DNA from: Sphingobium abikonense NBRC 16140
GTDB taxonomy: Bacteria; Pseudomonadota; Alphaproteobacteria; Sphingomonadales; Sphingomonadaceae
Direction of reading: 5' to 3'
Assembly: GCF_001598335.1 (NCBI RefSeq)
Contig: NZ_BCYT01000002.1
Coordinates: forward strand, 62,001 to 126,000
Length of the DNA stretch: 64,000 bases
Shown: in pieces, positions 44,012 to 53,515 of the stretch
How the letters are laid out: each line of letters begins with the position of its first letter
Numbering within the stretch: the stretch's first letter is position 1
Notes under the pieces: model-generated
What the model was told of the DNA's origin: nothing
Seen by the model: only the letters and a program-made list of their open reading frames with translations
Databases searched by the model: none
Position numbers and translations under genes: made by a program

Positions 44012-47000
44012 TTATTTGATCTCCTTGAGGTCTGAAGGTGCATTTGGCGCGGCCACCATCTGCACGGGCAGACCGCCTTTGACGTTGCGAAGGGTGACGA
44101 GACGCACGCTTTCCAGCGCATCGCCGGGCGCGCCGTCCGACGTGACGGCGAGCGCGACATGATTTTCGCCCCGGTGGTTCAGGATGCCTTCGGGGATGGG
44201 GAAGGTGCGTTGCGGACCGACATGGGCGATGAACTGGCCCATGTTCCAGCCATTGACGAAGATCAGCACGCGATAGCGAACCGGTGATCGCGGCGTGTCG
44301 GGATCGCCGATGCTAAGGCCAATGGTCGCATCCTGCCCCTTGGGCACGGAAAGGGTGAAGGCGGTGCGGAACCAGCTGGTGCCTGCTGTCGCCTGTTGCG
44401 CGGGAACGCTGGCTTTCGTCCATGCGCTATCGTTAAAGCCGGGCAGGTGCCAGCCCATACGTTCGCCATAAAGGCCGCCATTATTGGCGACGCCACGGAC
44501 CGGATCGGCCAGCTCCTCTCCTCCCTTGCGCCCCTGAATCTTCCATTCGATCGGCACCGCGAAGCTGCGCCCGGACGGGCCGCCTTCCAGTGAGGCGGAG
44601 ACGAGGCCCCGCGCCTCCTTGTGGAAGTCATCGGAATCCAGGTCCCAATTATGGCCGTTGTTGCGGACCATGACGGACAGGACATGGTCGCCCGACTGCG
44701 CGGTGGCGGGCAGGGCGAAGCGGGCCGTGCCAGTGGTGATCGGGCGAGGTAGGCCATGGGGCGTTTCCGCTTCGCCCAGGAACTGGCCGTCGATCCACGC
44801 CTGAACGAGGCCCGATCCGCCTGCGCCGTAGAAAAGCGAAAGCGCCTTGGCGTCGGGCGTGCCGGTGAAGCGACCGCGATACCAGACGTCGCCTTCATGG
44901 AAGCCATAGGCGTCCATCAGCATGTTGGGCTGGCCATCGGGGCGGGCGGTGGTGCTGGCGTAAGCGCGGTTGTCGATCGTCTGCCAGGCGCTGTCGTCAA
45001 AGGTGGGATCGGCTTCGGGCGAACCCTTCGCCATGCGCCAGTCGGTGAGTTGCGGCAGGACAATGTCAGCAGGCCCCGCGAGGGGCCGGCTGGCGGCGAT
45101 GCTGCCAGCCGGCGTGGCGGCGGTTGCGACCCGGGCGCCATTCCATGTAACGGCGCGCACGGCAGGGGGCGCCCAGATTTCAAGCGGGCTGTCCTGCGCC
45201 GTATCGCCGATGAGCGCGAGCGTGCCGCCCCGGACGGATGCATCACGCAGGAGGGCGGGGCCGCGCACCAGCAGCCCCTCGCGCCGCCAATAGCGCGCGC
45301 CTTCCGCTTCATCGGCAAGGATCAGGGTGAGCGGGGGACGCCCGCCGCCTTCAACGCGCACTAGCGCCCGGCCTTGATGGGTGTAGCTGATCTTGAGGTC
45401 GCCCTTGGCGGCGTCGAAGGCGCTGGTCGCCTGTCCTTCGATCACCGTCACACGGGGTGCCGAGGCGTAGCGCAGGACGGTTTCGCCCGGTTCGCTCTTC
45501 CGACCGTAGAACAGCAGCACGTCGCGGTCGCCCATGGCCTGCGCTGATTGCAGTTCCGATGTCGAATAGACGAGCCGCTGCCCGCCCAGGTCCGCGCCCG
45601 CGACCAGCCATTTCGCGTCGAAGCCGTTAAGCTGCATCGGCATGGTATAGCGGCCGTCGGGCAGGTCGGCGGTGAAGGTAAAGCTGTCGCGGCTCTGGCC
45701 GTTGGACGGCTTGTGCGTGACCATCAGGAAGCGGGTATCGGTTTCCGGGCTTTTGTTGTGATAGACCTGGATGTCGGGATCGCTGATCTGGACGGCGGCG
45801 GCCGGGACCATGCCGGCAAGGTCGGGGACCGAGGCGATCAACCCGCCCAGTTGCTTCATTTCCTCCGCTTTTTCGCGCAGCGCGCGCGGTTCGGAAATGG
45901 CCGCGCCATAATCATAGCTGGTGAACACCACCGGGGCGGGCAGCCAGCCCCAACTGGTGCCGCCATAGGTCATGTAGAAGCTCTGGATGCCGATCCCATT
46001 GGCAAGGTTGGTGCCGTAGAAGACGCGCTGGAACCGCTTGCCGCGCTGGATCGCGTTGCAGTCATAGCCGCCGTTCGACCCCCAATAGTCGAACCAGCCG
46101 CCGCCAAATTCGGCGAGGAAGCCGGGCGTGTCGGGAGACGCCGAAGCACCCCCCTTCGCACCGCCGGGACCATAATAGCCCCAGTCAGGCGCGGCCGACC
46201 CGCGTGTCGGCTCCCCCTCCACCGTGCAGGTGCCGCCGGGATAGCCGTCGAACGCATACATGTCGTTGGGGCCGTGGACGACCTTTTCGACCTGGCTGCT
46301 TTCCGGCACCCAATAGCCGTTGCGCCCCTGGTCATTGTGGAAGATCGGAACGGTAATGCCGTCGGCACGCGCCTTGGCGAAGATATGGTCCATATAGCGG
46401 CGCTGCGCCGGCGTGGTGAGCGCCAGCTCATTTTCTATCTGGTGCAGGATGACGCCATATTTGCGCTTGGGGTCGGCGTTGATCTGGTGTCGGGCGATGA
46501 TCGGGTTGATGTGGCTCAGCCATTCGTCGGCGGCCCTCAGATAGTCGGGATCGTCCGTCCGGGCGCGGGCGCGCTGGTTGACGAGCCACCCGGGAAAGCC
46601 GCCGCGTGTCAGTTCGGCATTCACATAGGGGCCGGCGCGGGTAATGACGTAGAGCCCTTCCTCCTCCGCCATCGTCAGCAGCCGGTCGAGATCACGGATG
46701 CCGGAAAAGTCATAAACGCCCTGTTTCGGGCTGTGATAGCCCCAGTCGAAATAGAGGGCGACGGTATTGAAGCCGCTAGCCTTCATCTTTTGCAGGATGT
46801 CGCGCCACAGATCGGGCGAGGGCAGGCGGAAGGGGTGAAACTCCCCGCCCCAGATGATGGTCCGCTTGCCATCGATCATCAGCGAGCGCGCGTCATAGGA
46901 GACGCGGCCGAACGTCTTGACCGGGGCGGACAGGTTGGCGGTGGGCCGGGCCTCCTGCGCGCGGGCGGGAAGGGGAGCGGCAGCGAGCGACGAGCCCAGC

Positions 47001-47026
47001 AGCAGGGCGGCGATCAGGGTGCGCAT
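44012..47026 (-). CDS. Large secreted GH35 beta-galactosidase
   Basis: 1004 residues with signal peptide (APLPARAQ). GH35 catalytic domain at about 35-400: GGEFHPFRLPSPDLWRDILQKMKASGFNTV, LHQIENELAL with the acid/base Glu, FLAEFGGGWFDYWG with the nucleophile, and QSFYMTYGGTSWGW. Several beta-sandwich domains follow, including jelly-roll stretches such as DVWYRGRFTGTP near 740 and WNMGQFIAHVGPQRTFPIPEGILN at the end, as in fungal-type GH35. It differs strongly from the 795-residue GH35 at 21361, so the two probably take different galactose linkages. Confidence 0.92.
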   Translation of the reverse strand: MRTLIAALLLGSSLAAAPLPARAQEARPTANLSAPVKTFGRVSYDARSLMIDGKRTIIWGGEFHPFRLPSPDLWRDILQKMKASGFNTVALYFDWGYHSPKQGVYDFSGIRDLDRLLTMAEEEGLYVITRAGPYVNAELTRGGFPGWLVNQRARARTDDPDYLRAADEWLSHINPIIARHQINADPKRKYGVILHQIENELALTTPAQRRYMDHIFAKARADGITVPIFHNDQGRNGYWVPESSQVEKVVHGPNDMYAFDGYPGGTCTVEGEPTRGSAAPDWGYYGPGGAKGGASASPDTPGFLAEFGGGWFDYWGSNGGYDCNAIQRGKRFQRVFYGTNLANGIGIQSFYMTYGGTSWGWLPAPVVFTSYDYGAAISEPRALREKAEEMKQLGGLIASVPDLAGMVPAAAVQISDPDIQVYHNKSPETDTRFLMVTHKPSNGQSRDSFTFTADLPDGRYTMPMQLNGFDAKWLVAGADLGGQRLVYSTSELQSAQAMGDRDVLLFYGRKSEPGETVLRYASAPRVTVIEGQATSAFDAAKGDLKISYTHQGRALVRVEGGGRPPLTLILADEAEGARYWRREGLLVRGPALLRDASVRGGTLALIGDTAQDSPLEIWAPPAVRAVTWNGARVATAATPAGSIAASRPLAGPADIVLPQLTDWRMAKGSPEADPTFDDSAWQTIDNRAYASTTARPDGQPNMLMDAYGFHEGDVWYRGRFTGTPDAKALSLFYGAGGSGLVQAWIDGQFLGEAETPHGLPRPITTGTARFALPATAQSGDHVLSVMVRNNGHNWDLDSDDFHKEARGLVSASLEGGPSGRSFAVPIEWKIQGRKGGEELADPVRGVANNGGLYGERMGWHLPGFNDSAWTKASVPAQQATAGTSWFRTAFTLSVPKGQDATIGLSIGDPDTPRSPVRYRVLIFVNGWNMGQFIAHVGPQRTFPIPEGILNHRGENHVALAVTSDGAPGDALESVRLVTLRNVKGGLPVQMVAAPNAPSDLKEIK

Positions 47027-47036
47027 GGGTCTGCCT

Positions 47037-47351
47037 TCAATCCATGTGGAACAGCATGGGGAGCGGCCATTCGCGCGGCTGGTTGCCGGGCTGCACCTCC
47101 ATCAGCGGAGCCATATAGTCCCACCAGCGCTTCATCACCGGGTGGTCGGGCAGGGCGTCGCGGCTGTTTTCAGCGCGCAGCTTGAGCACGGCGAACAGGC
47201 TGAGCGTGTCTTCGTCCAGGAAGATCGAATAATCATAGATGCCCGCATCGGACAGCAAAGCAGACAGTTCGGGCCATATCTCGTCATGGCGACGGCGATA
47301 TTCCTCGACCACGCCGGGCTTGAGCTGCATTTTGAAGGCGTGGATCGTCAT
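47037..47351 (-). CDS. rhaM: L-rhamnose mutarotase RhaM
   Basis: 104 residues, the family length. The signature KPGVVEEYRRRHDEIWPEL, YSIFLDEDTLSLFAVLKL and the closing HPVMKRWWDYMAPLMEVQP with W-P-L are typical. It speeds interconversion of alpha- and beta-L-rhamnose so that the dehydrogenase receives its anomer. It sits 10 bases upstream of the GH35 start, in the same unit as GH105, away from the rhaT operon. Confidence 0.96.
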   Translation of the reverse strand: MTIHAFKMQLKPGVVEEYRRRHDEIWPELSALLSDAGIYDYSIFLDEDTLSLFAVLKLRAENSRDALPDHPVMKRWWDYMAPLMEVQPGNQPREWPLPMLFHMD

Positions 47352-47363
47352 GGCTTCCCCTCG

Positions 47364-47416
47364 TTAGACCATATTATGGAACCTTAGACCGATATTTGGT
47401 AGCATCGTCCCATATG
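47364..47416. promoter_or_regulatory. Control region of the rhaM-GH35-GH105 unit
   Basis: TTAGACC occurs at 47364-47370 and again at 47384-47390, exactly 20 bases apart (about two helical turns), each followed by an AT-rich ATATT stretch. On the minus strand the first includes TTCCATAATATGG. TCCCATATG follows at 47408-47416. All are within 65 bases upstream of rhaM. Confidence 0.4.
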
Positions 47417-47420
47417 TTCG

Positions 47421-48941
47421 TCAATTGGCCAAAGGCGTATCGCGCATGATGAGACCGGCGACATCGTCGAACAGCAGAGGCGGCCGCGCATCGGGCTTTT
47501 GGGTCGTCGCGGTGAAGCGGTCGAGGGTCAGTCCGTCGACATGCCGCGCCCACAGCGCCCAACTGGGCAGCACGCCGAACATGCTGGGTTCAGGATAGGC
47601 GTCAGCCAGTTCGGCCGGGCGGCGCTCTGCGTCCAGTCGCGTCCCGCCGCCGGCATAGGCCAGGTGGACGTCGCGCAGCACGACGTTGCGGATCGGGTGT
47701 CCGGGCAGGCCCGCCAGCGCGGCAGGAAACCGATGGTCGATACCGCGCGCGTCCACCTCGCTGATTTCGACGTCGCGGATGGCGCCGATGCCGGTGCCTT
47801 TCGGCCCGCGTCGCCGATCGCCGAGCCGCAGGAACAGGGGCGCGGTCGTAACCTCGCGCATGGTCAGGCGCCGGGCGACAACCTGTTCCATCACCCCACC
47901 GTCCACCGTTTCGAGCGCCAGCCCCCGGCAGCGGGTGAAGCGGCAATCCTCGATCCGCACATTGCGGTAGCCGCCATTGCTTTCCGTGCCGAGCTTGATC
48001 CGGCCGGTGACGCGATCCTGATCGGGAGCGACCTGCTGCGTCGTGCGAAGCGTGCCGTCGATCATCGATCCCATGTCATAGCCCGACACGTCGCAATCGC
48101 GGATCAGGATATTCTCCGCGACGATCGCGCGGCCGAGCGCATGGCTGCTTTTGACCACGATGGCGTCGTCATTGGGCGAATTGACCCGGCAGCGTTCTAC
48201 CCGAACATCGCGCACGCAATCAAGGTCGATGCCGTCGCGTTCGGTGTCGATGGAAAGGCCTTCGATCGTCAGCTGCCGAGTGCCGGTGGCGAGGATGGCG
48301 AAATGCCCGCCCTTCAGGATCGTGAAGCCCGACAGGCGAATGTCGCGGCCGTTCTTCAAGGCGATCGCCTTGTTGCCAAGGCCCCGCATCTTCGCCGCGT
48401 CAGGCTCCAGCCTTGCGATGTCGGCGTCGGTCATCTGCGCCATGGACAATGGCCGTTCGCCCGCCTGCTTCTTCCAGCGCGCGCCGGGTCCGTCGCGGGT
48501 GAGGCCCACGCCATGGATCATGCCCGGCCCCGTTATGGCAACCTGCTCGACATCCTCGCCCCAGATCAGGCTGTTGCGCCAATGGCTATGGCCGAAATCC
48601 TGATAAAGCTGGTCGATGCCGTCTTCGGGCAGGTCATAGCGCCCTGCATGACGCGCCGGGTCGGCCGCCTCGATCACAGCGCCGTCCGCCAGCAATAATG
48701 TCACGTGGCTTTGCAGCCGCAGGGAAAAACAAAGATAGCGCCCGCGGGGCAGGACTACCGTGCCGCCGCCCGCCGCCGACGCCGCCAGGATCGCGGCGTT
48801 GATGGCCACGCTGTCGATCGACCGGCCGTCGCCGCGCGCGCCATGATCGCGCGCATCGAACCGGCGCGCGGCATGGGAGGGGAAGGGCAGGCTGGCGACA
48901 CCGCCGGCGATCAAGCCCAGCGCCATGTCGCGGCGGCTCAT
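47421..48941 (-). CDS. GH28 polygalacturonase-like glycosidase
   Basis: About 506 residues from ATG 48941 (GAGGG eight bases upstream); ATG 48947 also possible. Tat-type signal MSRRDMALGLIAGGVASLPFPSHA. Right-handed beta-helix with pectinase N-domain (FDARDHGARGDGRSIDSVAINAA), active-site SPNDDAIVVKSS with the Asp pair and GRIKLGTES carrying the R-I-K substrate motif. The usual G-H-G between them is not seen (YDMGSMIDG instead). It hydrolyses galacturonan or the RG-I backbone at the cell surface or periplasm. CE12 precedes it and rhaM follows it. Confidence 0.88.
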   Translation of the reverse strand: MSRRDMALGLIAGGVASLPFPSHAARRFDARDHGARGDGRSIDSVAINAAILAASAAGGGTVVLPRGRYLCFSLRLQSHVTLLLADGAVIEAADPARHAGRYDLPEDGIDQLYQDFGHSHWRNSLIWGEDVEQVAITGPGMIHGVGLTRDGPGARWKKQAGERPLSMAQMTDADIARLEPDAAKMRGLGNKAIALKNGRDIRLSGFTILKGGHFAILATGTRQLTIEGLSIDTERDGIDLDCVRDVRVERCRVNSPNDDAIVVKSSHALGRAIVAENILIRDCDVSGYDMGSMIDGTLRTTQQVAPDQDRVTGRIKLGTESNGGYRNVRIEDCRFTRCRGLALETVDGGVMEQVVARRLTMREVTTAPLFLRLGDRRRGPKGTGIGAIRDVEISEVDARGIDHRFPAALAGLPGHPIRNVVLRDVHLAYAGGGTRLDAERRPAELADAYPEPSMFGVLPSWALWARHVDGLTLDRFTATTQKPDARPPLLFDDVAGLIMRDTPLAN

Positions 48942-48952
48942 CGGCATCGCCC

Positions 48953-50155
48953 TCAACTACCGGCCGGGCGCTGATCGCTATGGATCAGGCTGGGAACGAT
49001 CGCGACCTGCTCTGCGCTTGGTGGATGGCGCGGGTCGAAGGCGGGGGCAATCACGTGCGGCGCGAGCGCGGGGATCATGTCCCTGATCCGCTGCGCGACG
49101 GCGTTCGCCATCAAGAAGGCGCCATAGTTATTGTGATGCGTCTTGTCGCGGCCGCCATCGTTGAAGGCAGTAGGAGCGACGTCGGGACCAAGCGCTTCAT
49201 AGATGTCGCGGCTGTCGGCATTCAGGTCGATCAACGGCACGCCGTCTTCCCGCGCGACGCGGCGCATCGCATCGGCATAGGCCCCCAGCGTGTCCTCTAT
49301 CCGGCCGCCGGCGTCGAAATTGCGCCGCTCGGGCGATGTGACCAGCACCGGATGCGCGCCGCGCCGCCGCGCTTCGGCGATGTAGACGCGCAGCCAGGCG
49401 GGATAGGCGATTTGCGGATCGACATAGGTTTGCGGCCATTGCTGCTTCTGGTCGTTATGACCGAACTGGATGAACAGCCAGTCGCCGGCCTTCATGCCCG
49501 ACAGCAATTTCGCCAGCCGCAGGTCGCTGGAAAAGCTTTTCATCGTTGCGCCGGACTTGGCATGATTGGCGACAGAGACCTGATCGTCCAGCATCGCGGG
49601 CAGCATCTGGCCCCAACTGGCAGCCGGCTCGGCAAACTGGTCGGTGACGGTGGAATCGCCGGCCAGATACAGCGTGGGCGCATCCACTGGCGCGATGTCG
49701 ACCGAGGCGACGCGCGGCTGGCCCAGAAATTCCAGCGTCAGCTTGTCGTCCCAGGTAAATTCGGCGCGATCTCCCGGCGTCAAGGCCACCTGCGCGCCGC
49801 CGGGCGCGTTTTCCGGGGGCGGCGGCAGCGCGGGGGTGCGGATATTGACCAGGAAGCTGCGCTCCAGAAGCCGGCCCTTGCGGGTTGCGACGTTCCGCAA
49901 CATCAGCCGCCGCGCTTCCGCTTTCACGCTGGTATTGCCGGCCGATGTGCGACTGCCCAGCCGTACCGTCACGCGATAATTGCCCTCTGGCAGGGCAACG
50001 GAAAACAGATAGTCGCGGTCTGTCGCGCCCGGCTCCATGCCATGTCCGCCAGGCTGATAGGGCTGACGACGCAGCGGCGATCCATCGCTGAGGTCGAAAT
50101 GAAGCGGCGCAGGCGCCGCGGCGGCCATGGCAAGCAGCAGGAACGGGATACTCAT
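48953..50155 (-). CDS. CE12 rhamnogalacturonan acetylesterase with N-terminal beta domain
   Basis: 400 residues with signal peptide (LLLAMAAAAPA). Residues about 15-155 form a carbohydrate-binding-like beta-sandwich (DRDYLFSVALPEGNYRVTVRLGS, TLEFLGQPRVASVDIAPVD). The CE12 part begins at YLAGDSTVTDQ (nucleophile Ser), continues NHAKSGATMKSF, IQFGHNDQKQQWP, and ends with the catalytic Asp/His in GGRDKTHHNNYGA. Together with the GH28 gene directly downstream, it deacetylates and then cuts pectin. Divergent from the TonB receptor. Confidence 0.92.
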   Translation of the reverse strand: MSIPFLLLAMAAAAPAPLHFDLSDGSPLRRQPYQPGGHGMEPGATDRDYLFSVALPEGNYRVTVRLGSRTSAGNTSVKAEARRLMLRNVATRKGRLLERSFLVNIRTPALPPPPENAPGGAQVALTPGDRAEFTWDDKLTLEFLGQPRVASVDIAPVDAPTLYLAGDSTVTDQFAEPAASWGQMLPAMLDDQVSVANHAKSGATMKSFSSDLRLAKLLSGMKAGDWLFIQFGHNDQKQQWPQTYVDPQIAYPAWLRVYIAEARRRGAHPVLVTSPERRNFDAGGRIEDTLGAYADAMRRVAREDGVPLIDLNADSRDIYEALGPDVAPTAFNDGGRDKTHHNNYGAFLMANAVAQRIRDMIPALAPHVIAPAFDPRHPPSAEQVAIVPSLIHSDQRPAGS

Positions 50156-50503
50156 GACGCCCGGCGCTCCAGGAGGAGGTGGAAAATGGGGAAATATGCC
50201 GATGCCGGCATATTTCCCCTAGCCGTCCGCCCGTGCAGGGGCGGCGATGTCGGTGGCCGGCATCCCGCAGGATGGCGAGGGGCCAATATCCTCAAAAGGG
50301 ATTCTCCGTCCCATTAAATAGATTTGATGACCATATAGCGGGACTAAAATGATCGGCAAGGGCTTTCGTCGATCGTTGCTCATCATATGGGATAAGAAGC
50401 CACATGTTGATTTTTGTAGAAGTCATGCGCGAATCCGTATAAGTTGCACGACTGTTCCACATAGTGGGCATCCGGGAAAGGCCGGATTTGAAGGGGAGGG
50501 TTT
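50156..50503. promoter_or_regulatory. Divergent control region of CE12-GH28 and the pectin TonB receptor
   Basis: No gene in these 348 bases. Elements seen: a perfect 14-bp inverted repeat at 50188-50219; GTCCC/GGGAC arms at 50308-50312 and 50339-50343 with AT-rich flanks; a site at 50379-50396 that on the minus strand resembles the iclR/rhmD site; possible receptor promoters TTTGAT-16-TAAAAT (50323-50350) and TTGTAG-18-TATAAG (50414-50443). The receptor start has GGGGAGGG just upstream. Confidence 0.45.
50188..50219. repeat. Perfect 14-bp inverted repeat in the CE12 leader
   Basis: GGGGAAATATGCCG (50188-50201) and CGGCATATTTCCCC (50206-50219) with the 4-base loop ATGC. On the minus strand it is followed by ATTTTCC, only 33 bases before the esterase start. 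Could be an operator or an mRNA attenuator/terminator hairpin. Confidence 0.6.
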
Positions 50504-53434
50504 ATGTCTGTTCAGGTGACACGTGCCATTTTCGCGCGCCGGGTGTCGGCGCTGGCGATTGCTTCGACCATGATGATCGGCGCGTCCGCCGCTGCGCAGG
50601 AACAGCCAGACCAGCAAACCGCAGCCGATATCGTCGTCACCGGCTTCCGCGCGTCGCTGGACAGCGCGCTGGGCCTGAAACGGCAGGAAGCAGCGGCGAT
50701 CGATTCGATCGTGGCTGAAGATATCGGCAAATTTCCCGACTCCAACCTAGCTGAATCGATGCAGCGCGTGCCGGGCGTGGCCCTGGCGCGTGGCGACGGC
50801 GGCGAAGGGCGCAATATTTCGGTCCGCGGTCTGGGTGCTGGCTTCACCCGCGTGCGGATCAACGGGATGGAAGGCACGTCGCAGACCGGATCGTCCGATA
50901 TCTACGGCGCCGGCAATAATGGCCGCAGTTTCGACTTCAACGTCTTTCCGACGGAAATTTTTTCCGCTCTGACCGTGCGCAAGACGCCGTCCGCCGACGT
51001 GGAGGAGGGATCGTTGGGTGCGACGGTGGACCTGTCCGCGCCAAAGCCCATGGATCAGAAGGAGGATTTCGTCCTCTCCATGACCGCGCGCGGCGTCTAT
51101 AATGAGCTGTCGAAGAAGGTCGATCCCCGCGCGTCGATGCTGATTTCCAAGAAGTTCGGCGACAGCGGCTTTGGCATATTGGGTTCGATCGCCTACCAGA
51201 AGCGCAATATCCGCGAGGTCGGCTATTCGGCGGTGGATATCCTGTCGGCCAACACCAATGGCGGTTTTTGCTCGCCGGTCGGCTTCACGCCGCAGAACCC
51301 GGGTGACAATCCGGTCAAAGGGACCGATGCGCTCAACTGTTCGACCGGGAATCCGCGCACCAGCGACGCCGCCGCCTATCAGGCGATCCTTGATCTGCGC
51401 CGCAACGACCTGCCCAATACGCCGGGCAGCGGCGCTTTCCTGCCGCGTCTGCCGCGCTACCTGAACAGCGAACAGGATCAGGAACGGATCGGCGGATCGC
51501 TGACGCTGCAATTCAATCCCGATGACGACACCGACATCTCGCTCGACCTGCTCTATTCGCGGTTCGAAGTGACGCGGCGCGACAATTATATCGCCGCTGT
51601 CTCCTTCGCCCGGTCGGCGTCCAACAATGGCCAGCCGATGACGTCGGTGCGGGACGCCGAATTCGATGAAAATGGCTCGCTGGTCTATGGCGCGTTCGAC
51701 GGCGTCGATGTGCGGTCGGAGGGGCTGGTCGACAATTTCGTGTCGACCTTCAAGCAGGCGAACCTCAATTTCCGCCGTCGCCTCAACGATAATCTGGAAG
51801 TGAGCGGCATCGTCGGCTTCAACCGGTCGATATGGGACGGTAAGAAGCGCCTCCAAACCTATATGGACGCGATCGACACCGACGGCTTCACCATCGATTT
51901 CCGCGATGGCGGCACGACGCCGGTCCTGGGCTTTGGCATCGACGTCAACGATCCCGCCAGCTTCAACTACGCGCCGGGTCGGCCCGATGGCACGGTATTG
52001 GGTGGCTTCAGCTATCAGGGCAAGCCCTCGAAGAATACCACCGACAACATGACCGGCGAGATGAACCTGAAATGGACGGTCAACGACGCGCTGGCCCTGC
52101 GGGTTGGCGGGCAATATCGCCGCAGCGATTTCCGATCGACCTTCCTGCGGCCCTATTCGGCGGACCTGGTGATGCGGCCGTTGCCGGCCGGCACCAGCCT
52201 GGCGGATCTCACGCGGTCCATCACCGGCGTCGACAAGCTGTGGGGTAACGGGGCGCCATCCAGCTGGGCGGCAATCGATCCGGAAAAATGGGCCGACACC
52301 TTTGGTTTTGATTCGGTGCGCTATTGCGGCGTCGAATGCGGCGGCGGCAACAGCCGGGTGCGCGAAGAAGTGATGAGCGCCTATGCCATGGCCAATTTCG
52401 ACCTGGAGGACGCGATCGGCTTCGGCGTGCGCGGCGACATCGGCGTGCGCTACGTCAAGACCGACATGCGATCGTCAGGCTATATCACTGTGTCCAGCGC
52501 CACGTCGCCCACGGGCCTTGGCGGGCAGTTCGCCGCGGCCAATAATAGCTATGACGACTGGCTGCCGTCGGCGAATATCGTGATCGAGCCGGTGCGCAAT
52601 GTCCTTGTCCGCCTGTCGGGCGCGAAGGTGATGGCGCGGCCGGAACTGGGGCTGCTCACGCCTACGAGCGGCGTCAATGGGGTGACGCGCGTCGGCAATG
52701 TCAACAATCCCTTCCTCGATCCCATCCGCGCCAATACGTTCGACGTGGCGGTGGAATGGTATTTCCGTCCGGGATCGTTGCTCTCCGCAGCCTTCTTCTA
52801 CAAGGATATCAAGAGCTTCATTCAGAATGTGAACAGCCAGATTCCGTTCAATGAACTGGGGCTGCCAATCGAATTGCTGGATGGCACCAACACGGCGCCG
52901 ACCGAGTTGTTCACCGTGTCGCAGCCTTTCAACACGCCGGGCGGACCGCTCAAGGGAATTGAGCTCAACGCGCAGATACCCTTCACCTTCCTGGACGGTT
53001 TCCTGGGCAATTTCGGCGTGCTGGCCAACTATACCCATGTCACGTCGAAGATCGATTATATCCTCGCCAGTGTGAACGGCACGCCCACAGTGACGACGAC
53101 GGCGGACCTGGTCGGTCTGTCCAAGAATACCGCGTCGGGCACGCTTTATTATGAGGACGACAAGTTCTCCATCCGCACCACGGGCAATTTCCGCGACAAG
53201 TTCATCCGCGGCATCCCGGCGTCGCCGGGCAGCGACCTTCAGGGCAATGCCAAGACCTTCTACATGGACGCGTCGGCCAGCTATAATGTGACCGACCGGC
53301 TGAAGATCATCGTCGAGGCGCAGAACCTGACCGACGAGCAGAACCGCCTCTATATCGACAGCCAGCGTCAGGACACGTTGTTCGAAACGCGGATCGGCCG
53401 GACCTTCACCTTTGGCGTGACCTACCGGATGTAA
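50504..53434 (+). CDS. TonB-dependent receptor of the pectin locus
   Basis: 976 residues from ATG 50504 with GGGGAGGG upstream. Signal peptide 1-31 (GASAAAQ). Plug region with DIVVTGFRASLDSALGLKR, DSIVAEDIGKFPDSNLAESMQRVPGVALARGDGGEGRNISVRGLG and EIFSALTVRKTPSADVEEGSLGATV, the pattern of the oligosaccharide-type receptors common in Caulobacter and sphingomonads (IFSALTV and EEGSLGATVDL). Barrel ends in TFGVTYRM. It would import pectin or RG-I oligosaccharides across the outer membrane. Divergent from CE12-GH28 and followed by an IclR gene on the other strand. Confidence 0.94.
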   Translation: MSVQVTRAIFARRVSALAIASTMMIGASAAAQEQPDQQTAADIVVTGFRASLDSALGLKRQEAAAIDSIVAEDIGKFPDSNLAESMQRVPGVALARGDGGEGRNISVRGLGAGFTRVRINGMEGTSQTGSSDIYGAGNNGRSFDFNVFPTEIFSALTVRKTPSADVEEGSLGATVDLSAPKPMDQKEDFVLSMTARGVYNELSKKVDPRASMLISKKFGDSGFGILGSIAYQKRNIREVGYSAVDILSANTNGGFCSPVGFTPQNPGDNPVKGTDALNCSTGNPRTSDAAAYQAILDLRRNDLPNTPGSGAFLPRLPRYLNSEQDQERIGGSLTLQFNPDDDTDISLDLLYSRFEVTRRDNYIAAVSFARSASNNGQPMTSVRDAEFDENGSLVYGAFDGVDVRSEGLVDNFVSTFKQANLNFRRRLNDNLEVSGIVGFNRSIWDGKKRLQTYMDAIDTDGFTIDFRDGGTTPVLGFGIDVNDPASFNYAPGRPDGTVLGGFSYQGKPSKNTTDNMTGEMNLKWTVNDALALRVGGQYRRSDFRSTFLRPYSADLVMRPLPAGTSLADLTRSITGVDKLWGNGAPSSWAAIDPEKWADTFGFDSVRYCGVECGGGNSRVREEVMSAYAMANFDLEDAIGFGVRGDIGVRYVKTDMRSSGYITVSSATSPTGLGGQFAAANNSYDDWLPSANIVIEPVRNVLVRLSGAKVMARPELGLLTPTSGVNGVTRVGNVNNPFLDPIRANTFDVAVEWYFRPGSLLSAAFFYKDIKSFIQNVNSQIPFNELGLPIELLDGTNTAPTELFTVSQPFNTPGGPLKGIELNAQIPFTFLDGFLGNFGVLANYTHVTSKIDYILASVNGTPTVTTTADLVGLSKNTASGTLYYEDDKFSIRTTGNFRDKFIRGIPASPGSDLQGNAKTFYMDASASYNVTDRLKIIVEAQNLTDEQNRLYIDSQRQDTLFETRIGRTFTFGVTYRM

Positions 53435-53458
53435 GCCACCTTTCCCCCCAGACTTGAC

Positions 53459-53496
53459 GGGCGCGGCCGCATTTTTGTGGCCGCGCCCATTTTCTT
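53459..53496 (+). terminator. Terminator after the pectin TonB receptor
   Basis: GGGCGCGGCC (53459-53468) pairs with GGCCGCGCCC (53479-53488) over a ten-base loop, followed by ATTTTCTT. It ends the receptor transcript and may also act on the convergent IclR gene. Confidence 0.85.
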
Positions 53497-53515
53497 GTCC
53501 GGTGCAGGCAAGGCG

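Noticed and set aside
50747..52114. 455-codon frame antisense to the pectin TonB receptor
   Set aside because: Arises from third-position GC bias of the receptor gene.
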